Shown here piece after piece: positions 6,524 through 8,965 of a stretch of 8,965 nucleotides of DNA. Where the stretch lies: assembly GCA_013138855.1 (NCBI GenBank), contig WTBX01000083.1:1-8965 (forward strand). Direction: 5' to 3'. A program made the position numbers and the translations under genes. This DNA is from Methylococcaceae bacterium (GTDB lineage: Bacteria; Pseudomonadota; Gammaproteobacteria; Methylococcales; Methylomonadaceae). The notes beneath the pieces were generated by a model. It made no database searches. It saw only the letters and a list, made by a program, of their open reading frames with translations, and was not told the origin of the DNA. Each line of letters opens with the position of its first letter. Within the stretch, counting starts at the first letter, position 1.

Positions 6524-7332
6524 GTGCATTAACTTTTAAGTTAAAAATAAAAACTGACCAGCGTGTTGATATGTCACCTTTGGTTTGTCAATTATTAAAA
6601 GATAAAGAGTTTAATGACATTGCGGCAATAACTTTGCAAAGTGGTAAAGCTAGGTTGCGTGTTGATGAGTTATTCCATATTTCAGGCTCGGATACTGATA
6701 ATATTGTTATTGAAAATAGCTTTGAAAAATTAGACTTCATCGGCAAAGGTTTAGAAGAGGGGAGCATTACCGTCAAAGGCAATGCGGGGGCTTATCTTGG
6801 GCTGGAAATGAAATCGGGAACGCTTGATGTTGAAGGTAATGTCGGCATCTTTGCAGCTTGCGAAATGAAAAAAGGTTTATTAACGATTAATGGTGATGCG
6901 GGCGATTTTTTAGGCGGCGCGTTAATCGGTAATAAACAAGGCATGAAAGGCGGCACGGTTGTAGTTAAAGGCAATGCGGGAGAACGTGTGGGTGACCATA
7001 TGCGACGCGGCATGATTTTAATTGAAGGTAATGCAGGTGACTATTGTGGTTCGCGCATGACTGCGGGAACGATTGCGGTAATGGGAACGACAGGTCGCTA
7101 TTTAGGTTATGCGATGCGTAGAGGAACTTTGTTATTGTGGAATCAACCTACCTTATCAGCGACTTTTAATGATTGCGGCTCACATACATTGGCTTTCTTA
7201 CCGTTGCTATTTAATTCGTTTAAAAAATTAAATTCTAAATTTGCAGATGCGACCCAAGCGTTTAATCGCGTACAGCGTTATGGTGGTGATGTTGCAGAAA
7301 TGGGACGTGGTGAAGTTCTCGTTAAAATTTAA
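6520..7332 (+). CDS. fhcC: Formyltransferase/hydrolase complex subunit C (formylmethanofuran dehydrogenase subunit C family)
   Basis: This 270-residue protein is a FwdC/FhcC-type structural subunit, related to the C-terminal beta-helix domain of glutamate synthase. The helix is visible as 19-residue repeats starting with G-N-x-G-like turns at residues 87 (GNAG), 106 (GNVG), 125 (GDAG), 151 (GNAG), 170 (GNAG) and 189 (GTTG). A 7-residue insertion lengthens the third repeat, around ALIGNKQG. Each repeat carries an M-x-x-G-x-hydrophobic strand, for example MKSGTLDVEG. In the complex it is thought to scaffold the other subunits. The ATG shares ATGA with the fhcD stop, and GGGAG at 6507-6511 is a good Shine-Dalgarno, so translation is coupled to fhcD. 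It is the last fhc gene and is followed 10 bp later by a MITE-like inverted repeat. Confidence 0.95.
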   Translation: MSALTFKLKIKTDQRVDMSPLVCQLLKDKEFNDIAAITLQSGKARLRVDELFHISGSDTDNIVIENSFEKLDFIGKGLEEGSITVKGNAGAYLGLEMKSGTLDVEGNVGIFAACEMKKGLLTINGDAGDFLGGALIGNKQGMKGGTVVVKGNAGERVGDHMRRGMILIEGNAGDYCGSRMTAGTIAVMGTTGRYLGYAMRRGTLLLWNQPTLSATFNDCGSHTLAFLPLLFNSFKKLNSKFADATQAFNRVQRYGGDVAEMGRGEVLVKI

Positions 7333-7342
7333 TCAAATAATT

Positions 7343-7507
7343 GTCCACGAAAGCCACGAAAATTTATTTACTTTAAATTTCAGAGTAAATCTTAAATTTA
7401 CGAAAAAACCTGACAGGTCTTCATGGAGATTTAAAGTCACTCGAAAGACCTGTCAGGTTTGTCACTACGAAAGCATAAAAATTATTTTTTTCGTGTCTTT
7501 CGTGGAC
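7343..7507. mobile_element. MITE-like element with nested inverted repeats
   Basis: The outer arms 7343-7362 (GTCCACGAAAGCCACGAAAA) and 7488-7507 are reverse complements with one mismatch in 20 bp. Nested inside are perfect 16-bp arms at 7406-7421 and 7445-7460. The roughly 165-bp unit lacks a convincing ORF and sits between fhcC and the next gene. I recall CCACGAAAGACACGAAA-type and ACCTGACAGGT-type motifs as common intergenic repeats in many bacteria, so this is probably one copy of a dispersed non-autonomous element. No clear target-site duplication is visible in the A+T-rich flanks. As RNA it would fold into a long hairpin that could end or stabilise the fhcDC transcript. Confidence 0.65.
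7406..7460. repeat. Perfect 16-bp inverted repeat around an ACCTGACAGGT palindrome
   Basis: Arms 7406-7421 (AAACCTGACAGGTCTT) and 7445-7460 (AAGACCTGTCAGGTTT) are exact reverse complements separated by 23 bp. Each arm also contains an odd-length palindrome, ACCTG-A/T-CAGGT. It can form one long hairpin or two small ones. It lies inside the MITE-like unit. Confidence 0.8.
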
Positions 7508-7604
7508 TAAATAAATTAATAGCCCCATAGTCTAAAATAACACGGTCGGTTGGACTGAAATAAGAAAGTCCATCTTTCTATCAACATTTCAGAGCAAAGC
7601 CAAC
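7508..7604. other. Intergenic leader before the DUF3686 ATPase gene
   Basis: This stretch separates the MITE-like element from the next start codon. It holds two weak, mutually exclusive stems: TGGACT at 7551-7556 with AGTCCA at 7567-7572, and AGAAAG at 7563-7568 with CTTTCT at 7574-7579. No confident -35/-10 pair or terminator was recognised, and the only ribosome-binding candidate is the poor AGAGCAAAG before the ATG. Confidence 0.3.
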
Positions 7605-8965
7605 ATGAGCGAACAAAACAGCAGCGATATAGAACAAGCCGTAGCCGAAGGCGGCGCGTATGAAGTGATTTGTAAGCGTCTAACTCAACAAGGGACAGCG
7701 TTACAAAACAAAATCAATCGCCTTAATACCAAAAGAGCGGAAGAATTCGGGCAAACCGAATTAAAAATCATCGGCAGAGTTCGTGTTAGATCTGAAAATA
7801 ATTGCGTTCCGCGCGATATTGTTCAAGTCGGCTCAAAAATGATGCTGTTCGGCTATAACGTCTTTTTAGGTTTAAAAACTGAAACGGCGGTGAGTGATGT
7901 GTTTTCACTCTATCAAATGACCGAATCGACCGAAGGCTTTAAGATTGAGCCTTATCAAAATGGTGATAACTTTTTGCTTAACAGCCGTTTTGTGAATGAT
8001 TTTCAAGAGTTATATCAATATTACAAAACCACCCGCTTATTATGTTTTCATGTCCATCATGAAAAATTACTCGCCGTCTTTCAAATCGGACAAAAAATAA
8101 ATGATATTCGGGTATTTCGCTGGCAAATTAAAGGCGATAAAGCCGAATATATCGACAATCGCGGTGAACGTGATTTACCGAAAATCCCCAGCCATGATTT
8201 TGAATGGATACTCTCTCGCCGTGAAGACCATATAGACGGCGCACATCCTCACGTTAATATTCTCGATGAAGTCTTTGTCGAAACCATCAAAGGCGATTTG
8301 ACCATTAAGGTTGAAAATAATACCGATGATGGCTTAGGGATTTATCAAGAACCTGTCGAAGACCCGCACCAATCCTTAGCGGATGCAGAAATCTATTACG
8401 CCAAACTCGGCACGCTGATTTTATTAAAAGTCCGTCCTTATCGAGAAAAAGATTACCGCTATTTCATTTTTAATACACGCACCCATCAAGTCAACCGCAT
8501 TGACGCGCTCGGTTTATCCTGTGTGCAATTGCCCGATGACCACGGTTTAATTTTTCCCAACGGCTATTATTTACAAGACGGTGAGCATAAGATTTTCGAT
8601 AACGCGCCTGACGACTTACGATTTTTATATTCGACGCGCTCACCAAATGGCGAAGATGTTTTATATTTATTTTATGAGGATGAAGCGGGCATTAGCGCGT
8701 TATTTTCTTACAATATGATAGATAAACAGCTTCAAAACCCGATTTATGCACATGGAGTATGTTTATTTGACGATGGGCAAATGGTGGCTTTTCGCGCCGA
8801 AGATGAAGAGCCGAAACGCATTCATCCGATGCAAGTCTGGGAAACACCCTATTTTGGCGAGGAGCATAGTCAATCACAACCCATTAATCAGTCGTTTTTC
8901 GGAAAAATAGGCAATGCGGAATTAGTACGCGGCATTTCTGATTGCTATAGCTTAGTTCGCGCTAT
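7605..8965 (+). CDS. DUF3686-type 'DNA repair' ATPase, N-terminal part (runs off window end)
   Basis: An uninterrupted frame from ATG 7605 encodes 453 residues and continues beyond the window. The sequence matches, from memory, the N-terminal region of large (well over 1000-residue) proteins annotated as 'ATPase involved in DNA repair' or DUF3686. Landmarks are the opening GGAYEVICKRLTQQG, then ENNCVPRDIVQVGSKMMLFGYNVFLGLKTET, DIRVFRWQI with YIDNRGERD, DFEWILSRREDHIDGAHPH, ILDEVFVET, GIYQEPVEDPHQSL, FPNGYYLQDG, SPNGEDVLYLF and HPMQVWETP. The AAA ATPase motifs would lie downstream and are not visible, so ATPase activity is family knowledge only. No signal peptide is apparent. The start is supported by homology-like sequence from about residue 15 onward, although the Shine-Dalgarno is poor. 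Composition resembles fhcA/fhcC (27 G/C in 60 bases at 8221-8280), unlike the accessory block. Confidence 0.82.
   Translation, partial: MSEQNSSDIEQAVAEGGAYEVICKRLTQQGTALQNKINRLNTKRAEEFGQTELKIIGRVRVRSENNCVPRDIVQVGSKMMLFGYNVFLGLKTETAVSDVFSLYQMTESTEGFKIEPYQNGDNFLLNSRFVNDFQELYQYYKTTRLLCFHVHHEKLLAVFQIGQKINDIRVFRWQIKGDKAEYIDNRGERDLPKIPSHDFEWILSRREDHIDGAHPHVNILDEVFVETIKGDLTIKVENNTDDGLGIYQEPVEDPHQSLADAEIYYAKLGTLILLKVRPYREKDYRYFIFNTRTHQVNRIDALGLSCVQLPDDHGLIFPNGYYLQDGEHKIFDNAPDDLRFLYSTRSPNGEDVLYLFYEDEAGISALFSYNMIDKQLQNPIYAHGVCLFDDGQMVAFRAEDEEPKRIHPMQVWETPYFGEEHSQSQPINQSFFGKIGNAELVRGISDCYSLVRA

Noticed and set aside
6772..7140. Recurrent GGNAATGCGGG-like DNA words within fhcC, which could be read as a tandem DNA repeat
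   Set aside because: They are explained by the 19-residue glycine-rich beta-helix repeats of the FhcC protein.
7241..7510. Open frame of 89 codons overlapping the fhcC end and the MITE-like element on the + strand
   Set aside because: It is out of frame with fhcC, starts inside it, and most of it is translated inverted-repeat DNA. It has no ribosome-binding site or recognisable protein features.
8692..8877. 61-codon minus-strand open frame near the window end
   Set aside because: It is antisense to the continuous DUF3686-type gene and has no supporting features.

Overview
The window reads as chromosomal DNA from a methylotrophic bacterium, most likely a gammaproteobacterial methanotroph (Methylococcales-like). 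This is an inference from the genes of the formyltransferase/hydrolase (Fhc) complex, which belongs to the tetrahydromethanopterin-linked C1 pathway, together with bacterial-style operon structure, a moderate to low GC content and bacterial accessory genes. No rRNA or other taxonomic marker is present, so the assignment is tentative.

Layout, all genes on the + strand: (1) the last 18 codons of fhcB (1-59), then complete fhcA (69-1727). (2) A perfect 14-bp inverted repeat just after fhcA (1735-1769). (3) A four-gene accessory block of about 3.8 kb, mostly very A+T rich: a PD-(D/E)XK-type nuclease with a C-terminal nine-residue repeat (1815-2723), an AlbA_2/Schlafen-type protein with a GHKL-like ATPase C-terminus (2727-3881), an OLD/AAA_15-type ABC-fold ATPase (3923 or 3899 to 4927), and a small TOPRIM-like DUF3226-type protein (4924-5598) overlapping the ATPase by GTGA. 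(4) fhcD/ftr (5627-6523) and fhcC (6520-7332), overlapping by ATGA. (5) A 272-bp intergenic region holding a MITE-like nested inverted repeat (7343-7507). (6) The 5' part of a large DUF3686-type 'DNA repair' ATPase gene (7605 to the window end).

The Fhc complex takes the formyl group of formyl-tetrahydromethanopterin (FhcD activity), passes it to a methanofuran-like cofactor (methylofuran), and hydrolyses it to formate (FhcA activity), with FhcB and FhcC as structural partners. Here the four genes are in the order B-A-[insert]-D-C, so the accessory block splits what would otherwise be a tight operon.

The main discovery candidate is this block. An ABC-fold ATPase translationally coupled to a TOPRIM-like protein has the same parts as split-OLD/PARIS-type anti-phage modules. 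It sits beside an AlbA_2 protein and a PD-(D/E)XK nuclease, in DNA of different composition from its surroundings. A defence role is an inference from architecture and context and is not shown by the sequence.
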